DNA of 64,000 bases from Symsagittifera roscoffensis (GCF_963678635.1 NC_087069.1:23672303-23736302); one strand, 5' to 3'; counted from the first letter of the stretch, positions 1 to 9,356 are shown. Translations and numbers: made by a program. Notes: generated by a model not told the origin, from the sequence alone.

Positions 1-45
1 GGTAAAAGGTTTCTGATATGGAAGCATATAAAATTTCAAAAGACA

Positions 46-648
46 TCAACAAGGGTTTCTGAAGACCAAGCTACCCGCAAATTTACGGCACTGGATGGCA
101 GCAGGTGACAGTTTTATTTTGCCAGATCTTTCGTTTGGTTTTTGCCCAGTATCACTAGATTCAAAATCAGTGGTTGACTCGTTTTTAGCTACTCGGTTTT
201 GCAACCATTCGTCTACAGTCATTGTTCCTTCGACCAAATCTTTGTCATCTTTCAGCAGAAGAAAGCAGTTAGGTGTCTTGAAATGTCCCCGAAGAATGGT
301 TTGAGCATTGTCTTTGGTTAGTACCTCCCATTTTTTCACCATAGCTTGTGGTGCTAGATCCGATTTTGCTTTCTTTCCCGCAACTGCTGCCGCTGTATAT
401 CCGAAAGTACCCAACATATAAAATTGCAAACCAGAAAGCAGCAGACTAAATGGACGCTTTACAGCGACGGCAACTTTCGGAAATTCTAGATTTTTTTGAC
501 ATTTTTGTAAACACGACGGGATAGGATTGGTTCCTCCCAAGACATATACCGCATTGTTTAGAAAACTACGTGTACATTTACCAGGTTTGATGAACTTGCA
601 GAATGAAAAAAAAAACATTTCGAGGACTAATGGGTTTTGGTTATGCAA
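46..648 (-). CDS. Unrecognised open frame, possible terminal exon
   Basis: This is an open frame of about 200 residues on the minus strand, ending in a stop at 46. I do not recognise the family. The middle has a short hydrophobic stretch (LLLSGLQFYMLGTFGY, about residues 68-83). The second half is hydrophilic, with acidic and lysine-rich runs and a mixed composition that looks more like real protein than the antisense frames. Two further minus-strand frames lie just upstream in the same direction (855-1172 and 1136-1519), so the three may be exons or frame-broken parts of one gene. No splice sites were proven. It could also be a remnant of a mobile element. Confidence 0.3.
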   Translation of the reverse strand: MHNQNPLVLEMFFFSFCKFIKPGKCTRSFLNNAVYVLGGTNPIPSCLQKCQKNLEFPKVAVAVKRPFSLLLSGLQFYMLGTFGYTAAAVAGKKAKSDLAPQAMVKKWEVLTKDNAQTILRGHFKTPNCFLLLKDDKDLVEGTMTVDEWLQNRVAKNESTTDFESSDTGQKPNERSGKIKLSPAAIQCRKFAGSLVFRNPC

Positions 649-854
649 TCTTCCTCCGCCTCACCTTGTCCTACTTTGAAAATCTTGGTTCGCATGGTGG
701 TTAGATTTTTTGAGAGCTTCACACAAATGCTCCCAGGGAATTCGTATAAAATTGCTCACCACAAGCTGTAATTTTAGTTTGAAGGGAGTCAATCCTTGTT
801 ATCCAAAGATAAGCACTGAAACTTGATAGTAAATTTCAGCCCACTTTTTGTACT
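649..854. other. Stretch without a supported gene
   Basis: This lies between two minus-strand open frames. It is AT-rich with stops in all frames. It may be an intron or spacer of the possible gene at 46-1519, but I see no convincing splice pair. Confidence 0.3.
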
Positions 855-1172
855 CTATAGTGTAAAATCACCTCTTGCTCTTAGTAATTGCGTGCATTCA
901 TTCATGCTCTTTCTCAAAAGTTCACTGGCATCTTTAGTGCCGATGCACCCGAGGGTTTTTCCAGGAACTTTTGAGACGAGACTCTGGTAGATGGCTTGTA
1001 GCACTTTTACAGACTCAACGTACGTATCTGTATTTCCTTTGGGGCAAACAAAAACTTCATTTTTCCATACTACTTCAAAGAGATCTTCAATTTCTGTGCT
1101 AGCCTCTTTCATTTCTTCCTTGTCAGCGATGACAGTCAGCGCACAGATTTCAGAAAGAGAGACTGCACCCAC
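855..1172 (-). CDS. Unrecognised open frame overlapping the next one
   Basis: This open frame of about 105 residues has normal-looking protein composition: alternating charged and hydrophobic residues, predicted helical stretches such as KEEMKEASTEIEDLFEVV, and cysteine near EVFVCPKG. No family was recognised. Its upstream end overlaps, in another frame, the 3' end of the 1136-1519 frame. That is the pattern expected if a one-base frameshift or a very short intron separates two parts of one protein. The overlap contains a GTAAAG that could be a 5' splice site, but I could not identify a matching acceptor with confidence. Confidence 0.35.
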   Translation of the reverse strand: MGAVSLSEICALTVIADKEEMKEASTEIEDLFEVVWKNEVFVCPKGNTDTYVESVKVLQAIYQSLVSKVPGKTLGCIGTKDASELLRKSMNECTQLLRARGDFTL

Positions 1173-1519
1173 TTTACCAGCTTTGTCTGTTCCTCATATC
1201 TAGACAGGGGTGAAATGAAAAAAATGTTTTTTGGCCCCCCCCGTTTGGTCAAATTTTCCTCAAAGCGCTGAATGGCAAATTTTTTGTGAGGACGCATATC
1301 ATCGATTATTTTTTTGAGCCCTTTTACGAAAATCTGTTTCCACACATCGAGTAACCATGTAGGTGGCATCTGAACAAACGCATCGAAGGTCTTCGATGCT
1401 GACCAGTGATGTCTTGGGCAACTTTTTAGCACATTGAGTTCAGTTCTTTTACCAGCGTCTGGCTCGCAAGTTAGTGGGCGGATGTCTGTATGTCTTTTGA
1501 CGCATACAGTGGGAGCCAC
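1136..1519 (-). CDS. Unrecognised open frame, possible upstream exon
   Basis: This open frame of about 127 residues is rich in lysine, arginine and aromatic residues (for example MPPTWLLDVWKQIFVKGLKK). No known domain was recognised. It probably joins the 855-1172 frame, which continues in the same direction in a shifted frame. The first ATG is at 1519, but the true start is unknown because upstream exons could exist. Confidence 0.35.
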   Translation of the reverse strand: MAPTVCVKRHTDIRPLTCEPDAGKRTELNVLKSCPRHHWSASKTFDAFVQMPPTWLLDVWKQIFVKGLKKIIDDMRPHKKFAIQRFEENLTKRGGPKNIFFISPLSRYEEQTKLVKWVQSLFLKSVR

Positions 1520-2002
1520 TAGAATGTATCAGATGACTGCTCATTAGAGACACCAATAACCAGCCGCAACAAAAATAGTGAAGCGCCAATTTATGTCAGC
1601 TTTGCTCCTAACTGTCTTAGGGAATTTGTTTGGCTGTACAACCAACCCGATTCTTGGTCGCCTGCTGTGGTGGGACAACGTTCTGCTCCATAGCGTATCT
1701 GCTGTCTGTTCCACGGTACGCTGAATTTAATGATAAAATTAATCAAAGGGGTACGTACATTCACAAATTTGAATTCTCAGTGTTTTAAGCCTTGGCTGTG
1801 GATTCCATTAACAATGATTAACTATTTTCTCCTAAATTCCGCACCTGTTTTTGTCCGTACGCAGAAATATTTTGCGGTCTGCTCCATTTGACAAATATTA
1901 TTTTTGGAAGATAAATTGCGTGGAGCCAAAGTGCCTAATTTAGCCAAAGAGAAAATAAAGTTAACCATGCTGAATATATATTACATATGAGCGATGCCGA
2001 GA
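1520..2002. other. Stretch without a supported gene
   Basis: AT-rich sequence with no open frame of note on either strand. I see no repeat or RNA gene in it. Confidence 0.4.
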
Positions 2003-2418
2003 CTAGTAATACAAAGAGATGTTTTTCCAAAACAAAATTGATTTATCTGCGAAACAGAAAACGCTGCTAGTCGACTGTACACTAATGTTGACATCGAGGA
2101 GCTTGAACGCGAACCTGGTCAACTCCACACCACTAATCTCACAGCTGTCTCCCCAGATATCCACGCGTAGTCCTTGAAGCTCCGTGGTTTTCAGTGAAAG
2201 AAACCCAACTAACTTGACGCAAGAAACTAGGTCACTTCGAAATCCAGAAAATGTTTTCTCGGGCTTTCAGAAGTTTGTAAGTGAACCACTATTTCGGCGG
2301 TTGCTCGACAAACGTGTCTAGAAGAAGAAACGAATGATTTGAAGTCTGTAATTTCAAGCCGGGATCGAATAGTGTTGATAATATTGTCAACGTTTCCGGT
2401 TTTTGTCGCCTTAGCCAA
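2003..2418 (-). pseudogene. Broken minus-strand coding fragment
   Basis: Two overlapping minus-strand frames read like one protein with a frame break. The upstream frame (2418 to 2227, 63 residues) is helical and hydrophilic. The downstream frame is open from about 2266 to a stop at 2003-2005 and contains GLRVDIWGDSCEISG and, further on, SVFCFA. The change of frame falls where the two overlap, near 2230-2260. I do not recognise the family. The composition and the compact DIWGDSCEI motif suggest a real domain. This may belong to the same gene or element as the minus-strand frames at 46-1519. Confidence 0.3.
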
Positions 2419-2554
2419 ATCGTACTAGAAATCTTCCAAAGATCCTCGTTTCTTAAATAAGAATAATTATAAAACGGGTCGAAAAAGTAAATCTTCTTTT
2501 TTTTGCGACCACGTTTACCGAACTTTTTATCTGGGAGTCTTTTTTAGCTACTTC

Positions 2555-2754
2555 NNNNNNNNNNNNNNNNNNNNNNNNNNNNNNNNNNNNNNNNNNNNNN
2601 NNNNNNNNNNNNNNNNNNNNNNNNNNNNNNNNNNNNNNNNNNNNNNNNNNNNNNNNNNNNNNNNNNNNNNNNNNNNNNNNNNNNNNNNNNNNNNNNNNNN
2701 NNNNNNNNNNNNNNNNNNNNNNNNNNNNNNNNNNNNNNNNNNNNNNNNNNNNNN
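2555..2754. other. Assembly gap of exactly 200 N
   Basis: A run of 200 unknown bases. The round length suggests a placeholder rather than a measured size. It abuts a 34-base-arm hairpin and a minisatellite, so collapsed repeat sequence is the probable cause. Confidence 0.95.
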
Positions 2755-2822
2755 ACAAAACCCCAATTACTGACAAAAAGTTCTGCAATTGCAGAACTGT
2801 TTGTCAGTAATTGGGATTTTGT
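2755..2822. repeat. Near-perfect inverted repeat at the gap edge
   Basis: The two arms, about 2755-2788 and 2789-2822, are nearly exact reverse complements and meet at TTCTGCAATTGCAGAA with no spacer. The right arm is the first unit of the minisatellite that follows, so this is a junction where that minisatellite inverts. The opposite-orientation array probably continues into the gap. Confidence 0.85.
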
Positions 2823-3160
2823 AAACCTTTGGGATTTTTTCAGTATTTGGAATTTGGTCAGTAATTGGGATTTTTTCAGTATTTGGGATTTTGCAGTAAT
2901 TGGGATTTTGTCAATATTTGGGATTTTGTCAGATTTGGGATTTTGTCAGTAAATGAGATTTTGTCAGTATTTGGGATTTTGTCATTATTAGTATTTGGGA
3001 TTCTGTCCGTATTGGAATTTTGTCAGTATTTGAGATTTTGTCAGTAATTGGGATCTTGTCAGTATTTGGGATTTTGTCAGTAATTGGGATTTTGTCAGTA
3101 TTTGGGATTTTGTCGGCATTTGGATTTTGTCAGTCTTTGGGATTTTGCAACTGCAAAAAA
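2800..3160 (+). repeat. Minisatellite, unit about 19-21 bases
   Basis: There are about 15-18 imperfect copies of a unit resembling TTGTCAGTATTTGGGATTT, alternating between a TATTTGGG and a TAATTGGG version. The open frame across it (2865-3047) simply reads the repeat as GILSVFGILS-type peptides and is not a gene. Confidence 0.9.
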
Positions 3161-3560
3161 CTTGTCAGTGTATATTGAGACTTTCTCATTGAGTTAAAAT
3201 TTGTTATGTAAATTGGAACAAAATTGAAACGAAATTGAATCGAACTGATCAGTATTTGAGATTGATTTGAACTGCAAGAAGAACTTTTGAGATTTTGCAA
3301 AATTAGAGCAAATTTTTTCAGTTTTTAGGATGGGCAATAGACTGCGCGGCGCCATTACACATTTGTTTTGGTCGAAATTTGAGATTTTCAGTATTTGGGA
3401 TAGACTGCACGGCGCCATTACACATTCCTCTCCGTCAAGATTTGAGATTTTACACACCTCGAACGAACGACTACTTCAGTATTTGGGTGGAGAAATATAC
3501 TGAACAGCGCCACTAACTCCTGTCAGTTTTGAGATTTTGCAAAACTGAACGGACTATTTC
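3161..3560 (+). repeat. Degenerate continuation with an about 70-base unit
   Basis: The minisatellite motif continues at lower density and is mixed with a longer unit. CGGCGCCATTACACATT occurs twice about 70 bases apart (near 3350 and 3412), each followed by a TTTGAGATTTT core. A third, weaker version carrying CAGCGCCACTAA is near 3505. Confidence 0.65.
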
Positions 3561-3895
3561 CGTATTTGGGGTGGGTTAATTAACTAAACGGCTACACATA
3601 AAATTCAGAAACGATGACATAATTGGTGTTTTGCTTAGTGGAAAAAATATTTCAGAAGGTGAAACCTTTTTTTCAAGAAAGCATATAACAGGAAAAATGA
3701 AGAGCATATTTTAAATCTAACACTTGAAAATCAAAAGAATCAAACTCAAGAAACTGTAATTAGTGACTCTTTTAGTTGACGGCTTAAAAAGTATCGAAAC
3801 AATTATGACTCTAGTTGGCTATGAAGTCTGTCCGCTGGCTTTGAAGCTTAACCCAAGTTTGGCCAAGTCGGTTAGGCCAACTTAAAAATCACAGG
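3561..3895. other. Stretch without a supported gene
   Basis: AT-rich sequence. I see no open frame, RNA gene or repeat that I can support. Confidence 0.4.
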
Positions 3896-4180
3896 AAAAA
3901 AGAGTATAACCTAGAAGTACAAGGTCACGACAACGACAACGAGTCAGACGACGAGACGTACTAACCCAAAAAAACTTGGAAACCAGTAGAAAGACCAAGA
4001 CCAAGACAAAAATGAGCAAGGCAGAAATGGGCATGATGTGACGACTACTTGGTGCAAGCAGGAACCAAATGAGACAGATGCGACGAGCGGGTACAATGAG
4101 GAACAATTGGCGACGTTTTGGGGCAAAATGGAGCCGGAGGATGAGGAACCCATTTTGACCATTCAAATTGTATGTCAGGA
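3896..4180 (+). other. Possible frame-broken coding fragment
   Basis: Read on the plus strand, two consecutive frames give protein-like peptides: a lysine/threonine-rich one (KTKTKTKMSKAEMG) and, one frame over, EEQLATFWGKMEPEDEEPIL. The change of frame lies near 4030. The antisense frames here are cysteine/serine/leucine-rich and look like shadows. No family was recognised, and it could be chance. Confidence 0.2.
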
Positions 4181-4264
4181 AACTACGTATTTTTTTTATA
4201 TAATAGTCTGCAATTAAATCAACATCACTGTTTTAGCCTTCTATTTCACTGAAGACGGTGAAAT

Positions 4265-4802
4265 CTCCAAGGACACTGCTCCAGGTACTGCTGGTACTAC
4301 AGTTACTGCTCCAGAAGTGACAAGTACTATCAATTAACAAGGGCACTGCTCCAACGGCACTGCTCCAGGTACTGGTGTTAGTACAGTAACCACTCCAGAA
4401 GTGACAAGTACTATCGTTGAACATACCTCGGAAGTCACCCATCAGTGCGCCAAGTTGCCCATCGGTGAGCCAGCTGCGCCAATTAGGATGGTACCACTTC
4501 CAGAGAAACCGACTGTACCGTGTCTGAGGCCAGATCCACTTCTTCTCATACTAGAGTTTGTTTCGCCCTTTCCCTTACCAGGCTCCATTTCGCCACATCA
4601 TAGTCTGGTTGAAGCAGATCTGAGAACAGATGAACGACCTCCTCTGGTGCGGATACAGAAACCAAAAGCTTTTCGAGAAAAACCGCAGAGTTTTGCTTTG
4701 GTTTTAGGCAGCTCTTGTAGCACGAGTGCCAGTCAGATTGACATGTTACCACCAATTGACCGTGGCAAACTAAGAGAGAGTCTTTCGCAAGTGAGCATCT
4801 GA
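4265..4802 (+). CDS. Unrecognised protein with a duplicated Thr-rich start
   Basis: A roughly 57-base segment encoding TAPGT..TVTAPEVTSTI is present twice (about 4275-4332 and 4358-4414). The first copy ends in a stop, while the second runs on without interruption to 4802. The continuing part is rich in proline and serine (for example PLPEKPTVPCLRPDP) and has no recognised domain. No clear ATG opens the frame; the first candidate codon is a GTG. The beginning is therefore probably an exon end or a broken gene. A shorter antisense frame (4546-4755) is also protein-like, so the coding strand is not certain. Confidence 0.3.
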
Positions 4803-4913
4803 ACCTAAAACTAAGTCAAAGTCGTTAAAATTATATTTCGATCATCTTTTTTGGGTATATTGTTAGATCATGCCTGCCTCAAGTCTAATATAGTGAGTGC
4901 CGGCGGTTGATCT

Positions 4914-5213
4914 TTGTTAGTTCCATCGGCTAAATCCATCAAAGGGTTCAAAAGCCAACTAGCAGATAGTTGCCAGTTTGACAGCCGAATGTATGGGGAA
5001 CGCATTCAGAGTCAGTGGCTCTGGGTATCAATTTCATTCATCGTGGCTCTGGGTGTCAATTTCATTCATCGAGGTTTTTGGCATCAGCGGAAAGACGAAG
5101 AGCCCTTCAGCAGCTGCTACCCTGCTTTTCCGACGTTGGCTCTGAATGAGTTTATGGTGCATCTGTGGTTACTATCAAAAATTAAACTGATACATTTTTG
5201 TCGAAATAAATGA
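4914..5213 (+). CDS. Unrecognised open frame, 3' end duplicated downstream
   Basis: This open frame of up to 99 residues includes a hydrophobic stretch (WLWVSISFIVALGVNFI) and ends in FCRNK and a stop. AATAAA overlaps the stop region (GAAATAAATGAAAA), as expected of a short 3' untranslated tail. The last 42 residues recur at 5467-5595 with four substitutions visible, in the same relation to an identical AATAAA. A repeat of 28 bases (CTCTGGGT.TCAATTTCATTCATCG) lies inside the frame near 5019-5072. No family was recognised. Confidence 0.25.
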   Translation: MLVPSAKSIKGFKSQLADSCQFDSRMYGERIQSQWLWVSISFIVALGVNFIHRGFWHQRKDEEPFSSCYPAFPTLALNEFMVHLWLLSKIKLIHFCRNK

Positions 5214-5411
5214 AAAAAGAGAAAGATATTTTTATAGCACCAGTGACGTGATCCGTCCGCAAGAATAAGAAGATCTGGAGGAGGTCTGGAGAATTCTGAA
5301 GGTGCACGACAAAGCCTTAGATAACCGCCCTGCCAGAATAACTTACGTAAGTACTTCTGGCCGAATTTAATCCCAAATACTGAAATACTAACTTCCGTAT
5401 CCCAAAAAATT
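5088..5411 (+). repeat. Direct duplication, copy 1
   Basis: About 325 bases starting CGGAAAGACGAAGAGCCCTT recur 379 bases downstream (5467-5790) with scattered substitutions and small indels. Both copies carry the 3' end of an open frame, an AATAAA and a noncoding tail. Confidence 0.85.
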
Positions 5412-5890
5412 CACCCAGTTTATCCCAAAAACTGCACCCAGTTTTCCGTATCCCAAAAAATGCACCCGGAAAGACGAAGAGCCCTTCAGCAGCTGCTACC
5501 CTGCTTTTCCGATGTTGGCTCTGAATGAGCTTATGGTGCATCTGTGGTTAGTATCAAAGGTCAAACTGATACAGTTTTGTCGAAATAAATGAAAAAAGAG
5601 AAAAAAATTTTTATTGCACCAGAGACGCGATCCCGCCGCAAGAATTAGAAGATCTGGAGCAGGTCTGGAGAACTCTGAGGGCGCACGACAAAGCCTTAGA
5701 TAACCACTTTGCCAGAGTAACTAACGTAAGTACTTCTGGCCGAACTTCATCCCAAATAATGAAATACTTTTTTTCGTATCCCAAAAACTGCACCCATTTT
5801 AATCGCATACTCTGAAATACTCAATTTATCCCAAAATTGAGTTTCGTCATCTCGTATGCTGAAATGCTTAATTCATCCCAAAAACTCAGT
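5370..5890 (-). repeat. Short ATCCCAAA-type interspersed motif
   Basis: Between and after the duplicated segments, blocks such as ATCCCAAATACTGAAATAC and TATCCCAAAAACTGCACCC recur at least seven times. ATCCCAAATACTGA is the exact reverse complement of the minisatellite core TCAGTATTTGGGAT at 2.8-3.1 kb. Confidence 0.65.
5467..5790 (+). repeat. Direct duplication, copy 2
   Basis: Second copy of the 5088-5411 segment. Its open-frame part differs by a few residues, and the stop and AATAAA are retained. Confidence 0.85.
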
Positions 5891-6149
5891 GGATCTTCTC
5901 ATGCTATTCTTTGATAATTTTGTATATTTAAGCCAACAACTAAGAAAAGGCTGACGAACTAAGAAGAGATGGACAGTCTCTTCCAACACCATCGTGGGTA
6001 ATGCGGAGAATTGCCAGGGGGGCATTGCCTGCACAAATATCAATCAAAAAGGGCCTGAAGACTTTCTAATACCACAATCAAATATATAATCTGGACAGGT
6101 TTTATTAATTGATATTTTAATGACCAGACTTATTAATTGATATTTTAAA

Positions 6150-6287
6150 AACAATTTTTTTTCTTTAAATTAAAATATGATTCTAATTTTTAGAATGCAT
6201 TCTGAGTAACAAACTGATTTACTCAATTTAAGAAAACATGAATTCTCCAGATAGTGAAATGTTTACCATTTGTTGTCATGATGGACG
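6150..6287 (+). repeat. 5' region of the RING-like gene, copy 1
   Basis: About 138 bases, from the T-rich stretch upstream of the start codon to GTTGTCATGATGGAC, match 7730-7868 with only a few differences. It includes the ATG and the first 16 or so codons. Confidence 0.85.
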
Positions 6288-7032
6288 GCGTCTGTACAAG
6301 ATACACGATGGGGTTGATGGGCACACGCTGTTCTTTGTCTGCTGGCGGATGGTGCAGGATGAGCCTCACTCAAAGTGCCCCTTCTGTCGGCAGGACTTGC
6401 CGCCTTTCATTAGCTTCATGCCGCACATGTATCTAATGCTTTTGACCTTGTTTATTGCATGTTAAACTAACTAAGCTTGGAGCCATGTGAACAACCTCTT
6501 CTTTCCACCTTTGACTACTAATTTGAACCTTCCCATTGTAAATCAAAAAAGAACTTCCAACCCTACATATTATATCGACCATGTTTTACCTCTTTTTAGA
6601 TCCTCTGACACGGACGAGGATAGGCATGACGAGGATGACGATGAGGTAGGAGGAGACCAGATCGAAGTCGAGACAGTGGTGCCCTACCGTGACTCCGACC
6701 CGGAGTCGGAACCGGAGCAACTGAGGATTGTCTCCGACTTTGAACTGCTCTCGGACAGTTATGAGGAGGAGAGCACTGCCATGGACGCTCTTGCGTTCTC
6801 CTACGTGCGGGGTCGCAGTCGCGGGCACGCTGTGGTCTGGGATGGGCAAGTCGAAGAGGTCTCCTCGAGTGATGACGATATGCCCTATAATTGGGCAAGC
6901 GGTTGGGGGCGCAGCCGCGGACGAGCAGCGTCGTCAGTCACCGCGATTGCAAACCTGCCAGGCCGGGACCGGAGCCGAAGACTCGCCAGAACCGCTGGGT
7001 CATCCCAGCCTGTGGTCGGACCCTCATCGTGA
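6238..7032 (+). CDS. RING-like finger protein, acidic/arginine-rich tail (two exons)
   Basis: I propose exon 1 at 6238-6428, an intron at 6429-6599 (GTATCT...TTTTTAG, 171 bases) and exon 2 from 6600 to the stop at 7030-7032. Exon 1 starts MNSPDSEMFTICCHDG and carries the second half of a RING-like finger: GHTLFFVC followed by KCPFCRQDLP. RING proteins are commonly ubiquitin ligases. One cysteine usually found before the histidine is Asp here (VDGHT), so metal binding may be altered. Exon 2 encodes a strongly acidic stretch (SSDTDEDRHDEDDDE) and then Arg/Gly/Ser-rich segments (RGRSRG, GRSRGRAASS). Without splicing, both parts are open in the same frame but separated by a stop at 6465. The role and target are unknown. 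Confidence 0.5.
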
Positions 7033-7480
7033 AGGTTCAAAATCTCAAAATAATTTACTCTAACAGTTTTTGACTAGTTTATTAGAAAAAGGGTTTTCAG
7101 CCGTCACTCAACATGCCAACATGCCGTCTCATTCCTCTGCGAATCGCAGAATCGTCAGAGTATGCCAAGCTTCACTTATCGGTAAGTTTCAAATCTCAAA
7201 ATATATTACTAAAAATTTTAGGACTAGTTTTTTTAGAAAACTGTTTTTAGTACACACAATCGCCCGAAGTTTGAATTCAACTCAGCAGCTACAAGTACGA
7301 TTATACTGTAGTTTGATGCCAACTCTCACTTATCAATCAGTATGCCAACCCTCATTTATCAAACAGTATGCCAACCCTCACTTGTCAGTAAGTCCGATTA
7401 TACAACTCGCAAAATCAGCACAAGTCCGTTTTCACAGTCGTTCTGTTTTTCAGGACATTGTGTGTAGAGTTTTCCACTAA
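7033..7480 (+). other. Possible small exons separated by repeated intron-like blocks
   Basis: Two blocks of about 65 bases look like copies of one intron. One runs from about 7034 (GGTTCAAAATCTCAAAATAA) to TTTTCAG near 7100. The other runs from GGTAAGTTTCAAATCTCAAA near 7181 to TTTTTAG near 7250. A third GTAAGT...TTTCAG pair spans about 7388-7452. The sequences between them contain repeats of TATGCCAA.CCTCA(C/T)TTATC. An open frame at 7070-7480 crosses all of this and is probably not a protein by itself. These may be 3' exons of the RING-like gene or a short noncoding transcript. Confidence 0.3.
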
Positions 7481-7729
7481 AACTCACATTTGACTTTTTA
7501 GACTTTAGAAATTACTTTAGAAATTACTTTCAAATATCTTTAGGTTTTTATTAAAAAACTGTTTTTAGTGCAATTCGCCATGGTGCTGAATCAAATTGCA
7601 AATTGCCGTCTCATATCAAAAACCATTACAGTCAATCTACGTTTCTTTGTTTCTCTCTTCTGAAAGTGTTGATTTAGTAAGCTTTTACTTTATTGCCTCA
7701 CAGTTATCTCTATTGCCTCATCTGGCTTT
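7481..7729. other. Stretch without a supported gene
   Basis: AT-rich spacer with two copies of GAAATTACTTTAGAAATTAC-like sequence near 7505. Nothing else could be supported. Confidence 0.35.
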
Positions 7730-7868
7730 TAAAAACAATTTTTTTTCTTTAATTTGAAATATGATTCTAATTTTTAGAATGCAGTCTGAGTAACAAACTG
7801 ATTTACTGAATTTCAGAAAACATGAATTCTCCAGATAGTGAAATGTTTACCATTTGTTGTCATGATGG
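7730..7868 (+). repeat. 5' region of the RING-like gene, copy 2 (truncated)
   Basis: This copy has the same upstream sequence, start codon and first codons (MNSPDSEMFTICCHDG). It then diverges abruptly after CATGATGGAC, and the finger is missing, so it is a truncated duplicate. If transcribed, it would give only a peptide of about 32 residues. Confidence 0.8.
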
Positions 7869-8220
7869 ACAAACTTTACTGCTTGTTTTATTGGTACTAC
7901 ATAGTAGTTTAATTTAGATAAATTTTTAATGATAGTTATGGAATTAAAATTCCCAAGTATTTCTTTTTGACTCGAGAAAATTGACTCTACTGAAGCTAAT
8001 TATTTTTGTTTTTCGGATCCACTCGTGTAATCTTAGTTATGCACACAAATGATAAAAATGTTGGCTGTAAAAATTAACCAAGAATAGATGCTTACACTCA
8101 AAACGGGCTCATGGCGATCGAAATACGGTGGTCTTCTCCTTTCTTGAAAACTTTAGAAATAAATCTTCAATCCTCATTTTATTAACTCACTGTTCATACC
8201 TCCTTTTCCCTTCTATAACT
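7869..8220. other. Spacer upstream of the Artemis-like pseudogene
   Basis: AT-rich sequence without a supported gene. If the pseudogene was once active, its promoter or first intron would lie here, but no clear element is visible. Confidence 0.35.
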
Positions 8221-9308
8221 ATGTCAGAAATTGCCGGTCCAATATCAGAATTCCTGGGGTTTCAATTGATCGCTTCAACGGTGAGAACCTCAAATCTACG
8301 GTTCTGTCATTTTTTTGCACTGTCATAGAGATTACATGGTGGGCCTTAAAGAGCTTGAGCTCTTCGAAAGATTAAAACATTATAACTTGAAAATTTATTG
8401 TCATAAAGCTTCGGCTGCTTTGTTGAGTGCATTGCCGCTTTATGTTCATTCCACTCCATATTTATTAACTCTGGATTCAAATAAAGAGTCAACATTGAAT
8501 GTTCCATTGGAAGGGGACGAGACTCATACCCTAACTGTCACTCTTATTCATGCAGGTCACTGTCCAGTTTCAGTAATGTTCCCACTAGTTTCCAAAGAAA
8601 CATCTGTCTTTTTTACTGGCGATTTCAGATGGCAAGTTGTTCAAACGAAGCGAATCAATCATCTTTTTGACATATTACAAGAAGCTGCAGTTCATACTTT
8701 TGATAATATTAACATCGACACCACGTATTGCAAAACAGATTCTTATTTCATACCTTGAAAGGGAGAGTTGTCTTTTAGCCATCTTTCAAGCCGTGTCCGC
8801 ATGGCTCTGTTCATTTCAAAATAATGCGGTCCATTTTCGTAACAAAACTTGCTATGGTTATGAGTTTTTAATGGAAGAGCTTGCACTTAGATTCAACAAT
8901 AAAGTTCACGTTTCGTTATGTCAGTATCAACTTTACAAAATTGTTCCGTCAATTTAAAAATGGCTCGCCTTAGATGGCGAAAGTATCAATATCAATTTCT
9001 GCAAGCCGTCGTCTGCGTCTGCGAACTTAAAACTGCCTTGCAAGCCGGGAATCCCAAGTCCCGAAGTGCGTACAATCATTCCAACTGCAATGTTCTTCAC
9101 TAAAAACGAAATAATGCCTGGGAATTCGGTTAAAGCAGTGTCTGAGAGAACTGTTTGGTGCTGTTATTCTTCGCACTCTTCAGCTGACGAAATAATTGAT
9201 TTCCTTTCGAGTCTGCAGTCCGGAAGTATTACACCCTTCGTTTGTCCGGATAAAGAGACTCCACTTGACCCTGTGAAAGCTTTTATTTTAAATACGCTCA
9301 AACATTAG
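8221..9308 (+). pseudogene. DCLRE1C-like: Artemis/SNM1-family nuclease, broken
   Basis: Conceptual translation follows the animal Artemis (DCLRE1C) metallo-beta-lactamase/beta-CASP nuclease from the first residues to the end of the beta-CASP region. This family trims hairpins and ends in non-homologous end joining. Recognisable blocks are SIDRFNGENLK, then HCHRDYMVGLKE (the HxHxDH metal motif, with its last His changed to Tyr), IHAGHCPVSVMF, FTGDFRW, IDTTYC, CYGYEFLMEELA and YSSHSSADEIIDFLSSL. The frame changes near 8253, in the T-run near 8312 and near 8756, and an in-frame TAA lies at 8955-8957. No intron is needed to explain the order. The variable C-terminal tail of Artemis is absent. Either it is a pseudogene, possibly retroposed, or the assembly has several indel errors here. 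Confidence 0.8.
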
Positions 9309-9356
9309 AATCCAAATACGTCAAACTATTCGAGTACAAAGTTGTGGAAAGAGAAA

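Noticed and set aside
2865-3047. Open frame with GILSV repeats
   Set aside because: It is a direct reading of the minisatellite unit.
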